Of a stretch of DNA of 64,000 nt, positions 9,917-17,744 are shown piece by piece (positions within the stretch are counted from its first letter, which is position 1; each line of letters opens with the position of its first letter). The position numbers were made by a program, and so were the translations under genes. The notes below the pieces were generated by a model that was given only the letters and a program-made list of their open reading frames with translations, did no database searches and was not told where the DNA came from. This DNA is from Thalassovita autumnalis (GTDB taxonomy: Bacteria; Pseudomonadota; Alphaproteobacteria; Rhodobacterales; Rhodobacteraceae), in NCBI RefSeq assembly GCF_001458255.1, contig NZ_CYSB01000026.1, positions 1 through 64,000 on the forward strand. The letters run 5' to 3'.

Positions 9917-11035
9917 TCAGAGGGCGGCCAGTGGCACCCATGTGCGCGCGGCGTCAGAGGCACGGATGGCCGCCACCACGCGATTCACCTCATGGCCATC
10001 GCGGAAGCTGGGCCAGATCGATGTGCCGCGATCAATCGCTGTCAGGAAGTCTTTGGCCTCGATCAGAATCTGATCCTGATAGCCAGTGCCATGCCCCGGC
10101 CCCTGACAGAAGGGTTCATAATCAGGATGCGCCGGGCCGGTCAGGATCTTGCGAAAGCCCTGCGTCGCCTCCGGCCCCTCACGCAGGTAGAGCCACAGTG
10201 CGTTCTGATCTTCCTGATCAAACCGTATCGCCCCTTTGGTGCCAGTGATTTCATAGGCGTAGCCCATTTTACGGCCCGTTGCGACGCGGCTGAAATACAT
10301 CTGCCCCATCACCCCGTTTTCAAACCGGCACATCACCTGGGCATGGTCGTCATTGTCCACAACGCCCCCCGGCCGGTCACGATGCACGGTTTCCGCCATG
10401 CCCATGACCTCGGCAATAGGGCCCATCAGAGCAAGCGCGGCGTTGATCATATGCGGCGCCAGATCCCCCAAGGTGCCATTTGCGGCCCCAGAGGTGCGCC
10501 AAGTGGCCGGTGTGTCGGGATCTGCCAGAAAATCCTCGGTATGTTCGCCGCGGAACCAAGTCACCTCACCGATCGCGCCTTCGGCCAGTAGCTGACGGGC
10601 ATATTGGCTGGCCGGGGTGCGGATATAGTTGAAGCCAACCATGTTCACCACACCTGCCGCCTCGGCCGTGGCGACCATGCTGGCGCTATCTTCCAGCGAT
10701 GCGCCCAGGGGTTTTTCGCAAAACACCGGCTTGCCTAGGGCGATCGCCGCTTCGGCAATGGCGCGGTGATGGGCCTGCGGGGTGGCGATCACAACGGCCT
10801 CCACCGCCGGGTCTGCGACCAGCACGCGCCAATCCTCAGTGGCCCGGTTGAACCCAAACGCGTCGCGATACCCTGCGGCACTTTCGGGCGAGGAGGCGCA
10901 GATCATCTCCAACCGCGGGCGCAGCCGGGTGTTGAACACGGGACCAACAGCCGCCATCGCGACCGAATGGGCCTTGCCCATGTAGCCGCCGCCACAAATG
11001 CCGATGCCGATCTGGGTATTCGCGGATTGGGTCAT
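9917..11035 (-). CDS. Gfo/Idh/MocA family dehydrogenase (inositol dehydrogenase-like)
   Basis: This is an NAD(P)-dependent sugar or cyclitol dehydrogenase. The 372-residue protein opens with the Rossmann motif GIGICGGGYMGKAHS and has the family EKP motif in VFCEKPLGA, whose lysine is catalytic in relatives, followed by the C-terminal beta-sheet domain. The ATG at 11035 is chosen because it places the Rossmann fold at the N terminus; the open frame runs far upstream without coding character. It is transcribed away from iolB, with a LacI-type operator between them. Inositol or scyllo-inositol is the likely substrate, but the family is broad. Confidence 0.85.
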   Translation of the reverse strand: MTQSANTQIGIGICGGGYMGKAHSVAMAAVGPVFNTRLRPRLEMICASSPESAAGYRDAFGFNRATEDWRVLVADPAVEAVVIATPQAHHRAIAEAAIALGKPVFCEKPLGASLEDSASMVATAEAAGVVNMVGFNYIRTPASQYARQLLAEGAIGEVTWFRGEHTEDFLADPDTPATWRTSGAANGTLGDLAPHMINAALALMGPIAEVMGMAETVHRDRPGGVVDNDDHAQVMCRFENGVMGQMYFSRVATGRKMGYAYEITGTKGAIRFDQEDQNALWLYLREGPEATQGFRKILTGPAHPDYEPFCQGPGHGTGYQDQILIEAKDFLTAIDRGTSIWPSFRDGHEVNRVVAAIRASDAARTWVPLAAL

Positions 11036-11073
11036 GGCCCCACCTCCAAAACAGGACGCGTGCAAAATCATTT

Positions 11074-11087
11074 TGCAACCGGTTGCA
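11074..11087. promoter_or_regulatory. LacI-type operator between the dehydrogenase and iolB
   Basis: A 14-bp perfect palindrome (TGCAACCGGTTGCA) sits in the divergent promoter region, 39 bases from the dehydrogenase start and 81 bases from iolB. It is identical to the core of the site at 9834-9851. An adjacent near-palindrome (11061-11077, TGCAAAATCATTTTGCA) overlaps it by four bases and may be a second or extended site. Confidence 0.72.
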
Positions 11088-11167
11088 CATTTTGTATCTT
11101 CCGATTCGAAATCCGGCAAGAATGATTTTGCGCCACCCGTGCAGTTGCCCAGAGCGAGGAGCCCAGG

Positions 11168-12010
11168 ATGCATATCCCACCCCATGACAACCAGAACCAA
11201 GCCATTGTGGATGTCGATCACCCGCTGGTGCCGCTGAACTACTTCAACATCGTCAAATTGCAGCGCGGTGAAAGCTTTGACAGCCAGGTCGCCGGCTATG
11301 AAACCTGCATTGTGCCCGCCACCGGCACCGTGGATGTCGACGTTGACGGCGCGCGCTATCCAGCCCTTGGCAATCGCGGCGTCGATGTCTGGGATGGGGA
11401 GCCTGAGGGCGTTTATGTGCCGGTTGGCGCCAAGGTGCGCCTGACCTGCGTCAGCGACAATGCCGAGGTGTTCATTGCCGGCGCCAAATACGACAAGGTG
11501 TTGGAACCCTTTGAGGTGCGCGGCGACGGCATCGATCTGGTGCAATACGGGTCGGATTACACCAAAACCCATCGCAAGATCAAACACATCCTTGGCGCCG
11601 AGCACCATGATAAGGTGGGCCGCCTGCTGGTCAGTGAACTGTTCACCGTCGGTCAGGGCGGCTGGTCCGGCTTTCCCAGCCACAAACATGACACCGACCG
11701 CCTGCCCGAAGAAACCCGGCACGATGAAACCTACAACTTCCGCTTCCGGCCCAACTACGGCTCGGGCATGCAGATGCTGCAGCGCGAGGACAACAAACCG
11801 GGCGATGCCTACCATGTGATGGATGGCTCCACGATGCTGATCGACAAGGGCTATCACCCCTGCGCGGTGCTGCCGGGCTATGAGATGTACTATTTCACCA
11901 TTCTGGGCGGCGAGAGCCAGCGCAGCCTGAAACAGTACTTCCAACCCACCCATGAGGAACAGCTGCACACGATTCCCGGCATCATGGATATGGTGGCCAA
12001 GTTCAAATAG
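11168..12010 (+). CDS. iolB: 5-deoxy-glucuronate isomerase IolB
   Basis: IolB converts 5-deoxy-D-glucuronate to 2-deoxy-5-keto-gluconate in myo-inositol catabolism, in the cytoplasm. The 280-residue protein matches the KduI/IolB cupin family in length and in its landmarks: FPSHKHDTD (metal-binding histidines), RHDETYNFRFRP, and YHPCAVLPGYEMYYFTILGG near the C terminus. It stands alone here; iolC, iolD and iolE are not in the window. It is divergent from the dehydrogenase gene and probably shares its operator. Confidence 0.92.
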   Translation: MHIPPHDNQNQAIVDVDHPLVPLNYFNIVKLQRGESFDSQVAGYETCIVPATGTVDVDVDGARYPALGNRGVDVWDGEPEGVYVPVGAKVRLTCVSDNAEVFIAGAKYDKVLEPFEVRGDGIDLVQYGSDYTKTHRKIKHILGAEHHDKVGRLLVSELFTVGQGGWSGFPSHKHDTDRLPEETRHDETYNFRFRPNYGSGMQMLQREDNKPGDAYHVMDGSTMLIDKGYHPCAVLPGYEMYYFTILGGESQRSLKQYFQPTHEEQLHTIPGIMDMVAKFK

Positions 12011-12051
12011 GCGGAACGCCATCTGAATCACAAAAACTAACGATTTAACTC

Positions 12052-12087
12052 AACGCGTTACGCCCCGGGCGTGGCGCGTTTTATTTT
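12052..12087 (+). terminator. Terminator after iolB
   Basis: Nested stems (12052-12057 with 12075-12080; 12060-12065 with 12067-12072) are followed by TTATTTT, 42 bases after the iolB stop. Confidence 0.75.
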
Positions 12088-12101
12088 GTCATCATTGACA
12101 A
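12086..12101. promoter_or_regulatory. Inverted-repeat operator 1 upstream of the TetR gene
   Basis: TTGTCA-TCAT-TGACAA is a perfect 6-bp inverted repeat with a 4-base spacer, 54 bases before the TetR gene. A second copy follows at 12120-12135. TetR-family proteins often bind such sites near their own gene, so this is a candidate autoregulatory operator. Confidence 0.6.
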
Positions 12102-12119
12102 TATACCTCAAATAATTAA

Positions 12120-12135
12120 TTGTCACTTATGGCAA
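12120..12135. promoter_or_regulatory. Inverted-repeat operator 2 upstream of the TetR gene
   Basis: TTGTCA-CTTA-TGGCAA matches operator 1 in all but one position of the two half-sites and lies 34 bases downstream, 20 bases before the TetR start. Two sites about three helical turns apart suggest cooperative binding. Confidence 0.55.
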
Positions 12136-12154
12136 TAAACTATCGGAGGGCCCA

Positions 12155-12754
12155 ATGCCCCGCCCCAGCATGAAAGATCAAAGGTCCGAAGAGATCCTGG
12201 ATGCCTATCTGACCTGCGTTGCCCGCTTTGGTCTGGAAGGCGCCACGCAGGAGCGGATCGCGGCCGAAGCCGGCGTCAAACGCCCCCTGCTGCGCCACTA
12301 TCTGGGCAACAAGGATCAGATGATTGATGCGCTGGCTGACCATGTCATCAGCAGCTTTGATCTGGCCTCGGATGTCATCGGCGCCGAACTTGCCGCGCTG
12401 GATACGCCGCAGGATCTGGTTGCCATGCTGTTTACTGACCGCGGCGCCCATGATCCGCGCTACCTGCTGGCCTGGCAGGCGCTGGCCATCGCGGTTGCCG
12501 ATCACCCGCATATGCGCGAACCGCTGCTGGCCAGCATGCAGCGCTTCCTGACCATGTTGCAGAACACGCTGGCCCGTATCGTGCCCAGCGCCCCCACGGT
12601 GCAGATCAACGCCGTGGCGCAGGGCATATCAGCGCTGTTCATCAATGCCGATTCCTTCACGCCACTGGGTCCGCCCGCCGCCTGGCGCGCCGAAACCCAA
12701 GAAGCCGCCATGCTGCTGGCCAGCACCCTCACCTCCCACACATCGGAGGCCTGA
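12155..12754 (+). CDS. TetR family transcriptional regulator
   Basis: This is probably the local regulator of the Rieske oxygenase genes. The 199-residue protein has an N-terminal helix-turn-helix (about residues 12-57, with ATQERIAAEAGVKRPLLRHYLGNKDQMI) and an all-helical ligand-binding C-terminal domain. GGAGG lies seven bases before the ATG. The gene is followed after two bases by a small membrane protein gene and then the oxygenase. Two matching inverted repeats in its promoter are likely binding sites. The ligand is unknown. Confidence 0.85.
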   Translation: MPRPSMKDQRSEEILDAYLTCVARFGLEGATQERIAAEAGVKRPLLRHYLGNKDQMIDALADHVISSFDLASDVIGAELAALDTPQDLVAMLFTDRGAHDPRYLLAWQALAIAVADHPHMREPLLASMQRFLTMLQNTLARIVPSAPTVQINAVAQGISALFINADSFTPLGPPAAWRAETQEAAMLLASTLTSHTSEA

Positions 12755-12756
12755 CC

Positions 12757-13020
12757 ATGACGAAATCCCGAATGATCAACTATATCGCCCTGCCCGGCCT
12801 GCTGGTGGCGGCGGTGCTGGGCCTCTACTGGGTCTGGGGGCTGATGTTCCTGTGGTGGCTGGTCCCATCACTGCAATCGGGTCGCGCCCATCTGATCACT
12901 GAGGTCTGCCGCGACGAAGATCCGATCCTGTTTTGGGCTGTGATCCTGCTCTGGGCCGCCTTTGGCCTGATGATGATCGCCGCCAGCCTGTTTCCTGCCT
13001 ACGCCATCTGGCTGGTCTGA
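12757..13020 (+). CDS. Small membrane protein, unknown function
   Basis: I do not recognise this 87-residue protein. It has a hydrophobic segment at about residues 10-36 (Trp-rich, YWVWGLMFLWWLV) and a second at about 60-86, with a short polar loop containing one Cys and several acidic residues between them. It lies two bases after the TetR gene and 32 bases before the oxygenase gene, so it is probably cotranscribed with both. It could anchor or support the oxygenase, or help transport its substrate; both are guesses. Confidence 0.7.
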   Translation: MTKSRMINYIALPGLLVAAVLGLYWVWGLMFLWWLVPSLQSGRAHLITEVCRDEDPILFWAVILLWAAFGLMMIAASLFPAYAIWLV

Positions 13021-13052
13021 CCCTCAGACCGCCGCAGCCAAAGGAAAGTCCC

Positions 13053-14216
13053 ATGTCGACGATGTATCATCACCTCCCGGTGGAAGCTTACACTTCACAG
13101 GAATGGTTTGACCGCGAACAACGTCTGATCTTTTCCCGCAGCTGGCGCTTTGCCGGTCTGGTTGAGGATGTGCCGGGCCCCGGACATTACATTTCGGTGC
13201 AGGCCGGGCTGAACAACCTGTTCATCGTCATGGGCCGCGATCACCGTCTGCGCGCCTTTCACAACATCTGCCGCCATCGCGGCACCCAACTGATCCGCGC
13301 CGTGGGCAAAACCCAGAAGGCGCTGACCTGCCCCTACCATGACTGGACCTATGATCTGGAAGGCAACCTGATCTCAGTTCCGGATGAAGAGCGTGAGTTC
13401 CCCGGCGGCGTCGACAAAAGCTGCCTTGGGCTGAAACCCGCATCGGTCGATGTCTGGCGCGGCATGCTGTTTGTGCACCCCGATCCCAATCCGCCCAGCC
13501 TGGCGGAATGGTTTGGGGCGGTGGATCCGCATCTGGGCCCGCACGACCCGAATGAACTGGTCGAATATGAAGAGGCCCGCAGCAGCTATGACATCAAGGC
13601 AAACTGGAAGATCGTCGTAGAAAACTACATTGACGTCTATCACCTGAGCCACCTGCATTCCGATACATTGCACATGTATGACCACGCCAAAGCCAAGTTC
13701 GGCTGGGAAGGGCCGCATTACCATTTCTGGGAACCCCCTAGTGCGGACTATGCAAAGAATCTGGAAAAGAACCTGCCAACCCCCCGCGTGATCCCGGAAC
13801 CTCATGTGGGCGCCTGGGTGCCGATGCTGTTCCCCGGCATTGGCCTGGGCGCCAGCGAGGAAAGCTGGAACCTGTTCATCATCACCCCGCTTGGCCCAGA
13901 CCTGACACGGATCGAAAACCGTTCCAAACTGGCCGATGCCTCATCCTGGGAATACTCCAAACAGCAATGGTCCTCCTGGTCCTTCTGGAAGGATTTTGGC
14001 GGTGCGAAATACAAAGGGGAGGATGCCCAGGGCGAAGACGATCCCATGGCCTCGCGCGATTTCACCGCCGAAGATGTCTATGCCTGCGAACAGCAGCAGA
14101 AGGCGCTGACCAGCCCCTATCTGGAAATCGGCCCCGCGGCCAAAGGCGAAAGCCCGATCCTGATGCATCAGCAGGCGGTGCTGGAATTCATGGAAGCACA
14201 AGAGAAACGTTCCTGA
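13053..14216 (+). CDS. Rieske non-heme iron oxygenase, alpha subunit
   Basis: This is the oxygenase component of a two-part Rieske system that uses O2 and electrons from the next gene's reductase. In the 387-residue protein the Rieske cluster ligands are C73-x-H75 (CRHRG) and C93-x2-H96 (CPYHDW); the catalytic-iron motif is in NWKIVVENYIDVYHLSHLHSD. The ATG at 13053 follows AAAGGAAAG and gives the usual N terminus; the longer open frame overlaps the upstream gene. The architecture resembles oxygenases that demethylate quaternary amines (glycine betaine or stachydrine type), but the sequence does not settle the substrate. Confidence 0.85.
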   Translation: MSTMYHHLPVEAYTSQEWFDREQRLIFSRSWRFAGLVEDVPGPGHYISVQAGLNNLFIVMGRDHRLRAFHNICRHRGTQLIRAVGKTQKALTCPYHDWTYDLEGNLISVPDEEREFPGGVDKSCLGLKPASVDVWRGMLFVHPDPNPPSLAEWFGAVDPHLGPHDPNELVEYEEARSSYDIKANWKIVVENYIDVYHLSHLHSDTLHMYDHAKAKFGWEGPHYHFWEPPSADYAKNLEKNLPTPRVIPEPHVGAWVPMLFPGIGLGASEESWNLFIITPLGPDLTRIENRSKLADASSWEYSKQQWSSWSFWKDFGGAKYKGEDAQGEDDPMASRDFTAEDVYACEQQQKALTSPYLEIGPAAKGESPILMHQQAVLEFMEAQEKRS

Positions 14217-14332
14217 CGTGATGGAAGGCCGCATGGTACAAACCGATTCCTTCCGCATTTTGCCGCATTTTAGCTGGCCCGCGATCCATGCGCTGGACAC
14301 CGTGCTGGGCTATCCCAGAAGGGGGCGGATCG

Positions 14333-15385
14333 ATGCGTGACTTTCACCCATTGCGCCTGTCAGAGGTGCGACCAGAAATCGAAGGCGCTGCAACCTCGTT
14401 GATCTTTGACGTGCCACAGGACCTGCAGGCCACATTCCAGTGGCAGGCGGGGCAACACCTGACCCTGCGGTTCATGATCGATGGGGTTGAGGAACGGCGC
14501 AGCTACACCATTTCAAACCCGCCCTGGGCACCGCTGCGGATCACGGTGAAGCAGGTGTATAAAGGCAAGGTTTCGCACCATGTGGCCGGGCTGGCGCCGG
14601 GTGACACGGTTGAGGTCATACCCCCCTTCGGCAGCTTTTGCCTGACACCACAGCCCATGGGGCGTCGGACGCATTATTTCTTTGGTTCAGGCAGTGGCAT
14701 CACCCCGCTTTTTGCGATGATCAACGCCGTCTTGCAGGAAGAGCCCTATTCGGTGGCGCATCTGATCTATGGCAACGCCGATGAGCCCAGCATCCTGCTG
14801 CGGGAAGAGTTGGAGGCGCTGCAAGACCGCCATGGCGATCGCTTCACCTTGCGCCATGTCATTTCAAGCCCATCGATGTGGAGCTGGTTCAGCCCCTGGC
14901 GCAAGGGTCGCGTGGACAAAGACGCCATCGCTGCCGCCATCGAGGAAACCCCACCCGAGGCGCAGGATGTGCAGTATTGGATCTGTGGCCCCGGTGCGAT
15001 GAACCGAGATGTGAAAACGGCGCTGATGTCGATGGACGTACCCGACACCCGCATCCATATGGAAAGCTTCGGCGGCACGGAAGCTGAGAATGATGGCGTC
15101 ACCGGTGTCAAGGCAACGGCCACCGTGCGCCTGGACGGGGCCGACCACCAGATCGCCATGGCTGCGGATCAAACGCTGCTGCAGGCGTTGCAAGCGAACG
15201 GCCTGTCCGTCCCCTACAGCTGCCAGTCGGGCGTTTGCGGTGCTTGCCGCTGTCAGGTGACCGAAGGCACCGTTCACATGCGCAACCGCATGGCCCTGGA
15301 GGATGCAGATATCGCCAATGGCGCCGCGCTCAGCTGTCAAAGCTTGGCAACAAGCGAAACACTCGGCGTCAATTTTGACCGCTGA
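14333..15385 (+). CDS. Oxygenase reductase (FAD/NAD(P) with C-terminal 2Fe-2S ferredoxin)
   Basis: This is the electron-supplying partner of the Rieske oxygenase. The 350-residue protein has an FAD-binding ferredoxin-reductase domain (RRSYTISNPP), an NAD(P)-binding domain (FGSGSGITPLFAMI and WICGPGAMN), and a C-terminal plant-type 2Fe-2S domain with ligands in CQSGVCGACRCQV plus a later Cys (ALSCQS). This domain order matches PaaE- and GbcB-type reductases. The ATG at 14333 is chosen over the open frame's upstream start because GGGGGCGG precedes it and it aligns with the FAD domain. A 116-base gap separates it from the oxygenase gene. Confidence 0.87.
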   Translation: MRDFHPLRLSEVRPEIEGAATSLIFDVPQDLQATFQWQAGQHLTLRFMIDGVEERRSYTISNPPWAPLRITVKQVYKGKVSHHVAGLAPGDTVEVIPPFGSFCLTPQPMGRRTHYFFGSGSGITPLFAMINAVLQEEPYSVAHLIYGNADEPSILLREELEALQDRHGDRFTLRHVISSPSMWSWFSPWRKGRVDKDAIAAAIEETPPEAQDVQYWICGPGAMNRDVKTALMSMDVPDTRIHMESFGGTEAENDGVTGVKATATVRLDGADHQIAMAADQTLLQALQANGLSVPYSCQSGVCGACRCQVTEGTVHMRNRMALEDADIANGAALSCQSLATSETLGVNFDR

Positions 15386-15462
15386 TCGGGCAGATGTGCG
15401 TTTTCCTGCCGCCGGGTCGAAAATAGGTACGACAACACTGCCGTTGATGGTAATGCAGATGC

Positions 15463-15969
15463 ATGTCTAGCAAGCTTCCCGTCTCCGCCAGAGAGTTCTT
15501 TAACGATGATAATGCCAACGTCGGCTTCAATCGGCTGTGGTTCAATATGATGCGGGCGCATCGCCATTTTTACCCGGTGATCACCAAGGCGCTGAAGGCA
15601 CACGGCCTCAACGATCCGATCTGGTATGAAATCCTGCTGCAAATCCATCGCGGCGGTCCCGATGGCAAGCTGATGGGGGAGATTGAGACAGAATTGTTCC
15701 TGCCGCAATACGCCCTGTCCCGCCATGTTTCACGGTTGGAAAAAGCCGGCTTCCTGCGGCGCGAGTTCATCGCTGACGGCCGCCGCAAGCAGGTGCTGTT
15801 TCTGACCAACAAAGGCGTCGATCTGCATGGGGCGGTCTGGCAGACCTACCATGATGCCATGCAGGACATGTTGGCAGATCGGGTCAGCAGTGACGAAGCC
15901 TATGAGGCGGCGCTGACCCTCATCAAACTGCTGCCCGGTGGTGAATTCATAGGGCATAAACAGGACTAA
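15463..15969 (+). CDS. MarR family transcriptional regulator
   Basis: The 168-residue protein has the MarR winged helix fold: helical N terminus, recognition region LPQYALSRHVSRLEKAGFL, and the wing REFIADGRRKQVLFLTNKG. It follows the reductase gene by 77 bases on the same strand. Its target is not shown; it could regulate itself or the oxygenase genes, which already have a TetR regulator. Confidence 0.85.
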   Translation: MSSKLPVSAREFFNDDNANVGFNRLWFNMMRAHRHFYPVITKALKAHGLNDPIWYEILLQIHRGGPDGKLMGEIETELFLPQYALSRHVSRLEKAGFLRREFIADGRRKQVLFLTNKGVDLHGAVWQTYHDAMQDMLADRVSSDEAYEAALTLIKLLPGGEFIGHKQD

Positions 15970-16068
15970 AGGCCCGCAACCAAAGAAAAACCCCGCCTTA
16001 CGCTGCTCACCAACGACTCCTAGCAGCGGCTAAAAGCTGAAGCATTTCCATTTTGTTAACTGGAGAAG

Positions 16069-16144
16069 TGGTGCCTCAAGAGGGACTCGAACCCCCGACC
16101 TTGTCCTTACGAAGGACCTGCTCTACCAGCTGAGCTATTGAGGC
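16069..16144 (-). tRNA. tRNA-Thr (anticodon CGU)
   Basis: The reverse strand folds as a 76-nt tRNA with a 7-bp acceptor stem (GCCTCAA with TTGAGGC), discriminator A and an encoded CCA. The anticodon loop is TTCGTAA, giving CGU, which reads the threonine codon ACG. The T arm is GGGGG-TTCGAGT-CCCTC. The top pair of the anticodon stem is a G27-A43 mismatch; all other stems pair well. Confidence 0.95.
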
Positions 16145-16189
16145 ACTTGGTGGCGGGGCTATAGCACCCCGACCGGTCTGGGAAAAGAC

Positions 16190-17734
16190 CTATTTTGATC
16201 CGTCATTTGCGGCCTGACGGGGGGTGTCAGGGTCATCGATCACGTGATCTGTCGGCATCGGAATGATCTCAGCCTCTGACACATCGGCGACGTCCGGCGC
16301 GGGATCATCCTGCGCAGGTTCTGCCGCCTCAACCGCCTCGGGCGAGGCAGCCTCTTCCAGTGCGCCAACGATTAGGGGCAGCATCTGCACGCCCGTGGCA
16401 CTGTCCACCGCACCCGCAGGTGGCACCTGCCAGCTGAGCGTATCAAAGGCCTGACAGTTTTCGCAGACCGGCGCCCAATCGCTGTGGATGTTGTGGCAGT
16501 TGGTGCAGACCCATTGCGGACCGCGCGGCGCATTGAGAGCCCGGGCCAGCCAGCCCTTCACCACCGTATCCGAACTGCCTTCGCCGCGCTCAACCGCCGC
16601 CATGATGGTCAGGGCGCGGCTGTCGGGATCTTCGCTGATCAGATCACCCAGTGCCTTGCGGGCCGCGGGGAAATCTTCGGCAGCGATGTTCAATTCGGCC
16701 AGCACCAGTTTGCTTTCGCGATGCTCCGGCTTCAGACGCAGGAGCGGCTGGAACCGTTTCAAACGCTCGGCCGGGCTTTCCTCCGGCGCGATGGCTGCAA
16801 AAGCGGCGGCCAGATCGGGATGCGGCTGCGCCTCCCAGGCTTTCTTCAGCAGTTTGACGGCTTTGCGCCCCTGACCCTTTTCGATCAGGCTGCGCGCGGC
16901 CAGCGCGGCGGCCGGCACCAGATCGGGCGACAGGCGGTTGGCCTCCACCGCAGCTTCCAGCGCTTCGGCGCTTTCATCCGTGTCCAGCACGGCCTTGGCC
17001 GCAGACAGCGCCAGCACCGCATCGCGCCGTTTGTGCACATCACGCGGCAGACTGCCCTGTTTCAACTTCAGTGACAGGGTTTCACGCGCGCCGGACCAAT
17101 CCTGCGCCCGCGTTTGCAGGTTCAGCAGGGTATCCTGCACCTCAACATGTTTGGGTTTCAGCGCGATGGCCTTTTCCGCCAATTGGCGCGCCACCACTTC
17201 TTCGCCAGCGGCCAGTTTCTGTTTCATGATGCCCCGCACGCCGACAAAACGGGTGCTGTCATCGCTGAGCAGGCGTTTATAAACCTCTTCGGCCTTTTTG
17301 CTGTCGCCGGCCATTTCCGCAGCTTGGGCGGTCAGCAGGTTGGTCAGTTCTGGCTTGCCCAGAAACTTCTCCGCCTTCGCGGCTTTGCTCATCGCGACGC
17401 GCGGCTCGCCTGAGGCGAGGGCCATCATGCCTTCGGTCAGGGCTTGATAGCCTTTGCGTTCGCGGTTGCGGTCGAAATAGCGGCTCAGCGCGGTTTCATC
17501 CCCGTTGATGAACTTCAACAGCGCCACAGTCAGCGAGGCCAGTTTCAACAGCACCCAGAGGGAGATCAGCAGCACCGCCAGACCGATCACCGTTGCCAGT
17601 GGGGTCAGCGTGATTTCGGTGCCCATCAGGGCAATCCGCACGCCGCCTTCGATCTGCATCAGGTAATCCGCGCCAAAGGTAACTGCCGCCACGAGGAGGA
17701 CAAAAACAACAATCTTGATAAGCGACCAGAGCAT
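16190..17734 (-). CDS. hemY: HemY domain protein with C-terminal zinc ribbon
   Basis: This is an inner-membrane protein of the HemY (N-terminal) family that sits with heme-synthesis genes; its exact role is not known, and it is not protoporphyrinogen oxidase. The 514-residue protein has two N-terminal membrane segments (about residues 4-26 and 42-73), a long TPR-like helical region (about 90-400), then a four-cysteine zinc-ribbon motif (CTNC...CENC near residue 420) and an acidic Ala/Pro-rich tail. It is the last of three leftward genes with the mitofilin-like protein and hemD. Confidence 0.85.
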   Translation of the reverse strand: MLWSLIKIVVFVLLVAAVTFGADYLMQIEGGVRIALMGTEITLTPLATVIGLAVLLISLWVLLKLASLTVALLKFINGDETALSRYFDRNRERKGYQALTEGMMALASGEPRVAMSKAAKAEKFLGKPELTNLLTAQAAEMAGDSKKAEEVYKRLLSDDSTRFVGVRGIMKQKLAAGEEVVARQLAEKAIALKPKHVEVQDTLLNLQTRAQDWSGARETLSLKLKQGSLPRDVHKRRDAVLALSAAKAVLDTDESAEALEAAVEANRLSPDLVPAAALAARSLIEKGQGRKAVKLLKKAWEAQPHPDLAAAFAAIAPEESPAERLKRFQPLLRLKPEHRESKLVLAELNIAAEDFPAARKALGDLISEDPDSRALTIMAAVERGEGSSDTVVKGWLARALNAPRGPQWVCTNCHNIHSDWAPVCENCQAFDTLSWQVPPAGAVDSATGVQMLPLIVGALEEAASPEAVEAAEPAQDDPAPDVADVSEAEIIPMPTDHVIDDPDTPRQAANDGSK

Positions 17735-17744
17735 GGGTTCCTCC

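Noticed and set aside
11036-12031. Open frame extending the dehydrogenase through iolB on the opposite strand
   Set aside because: It is the shadow of iolB; the Rossmann motif begins just after the ATG at 11035.
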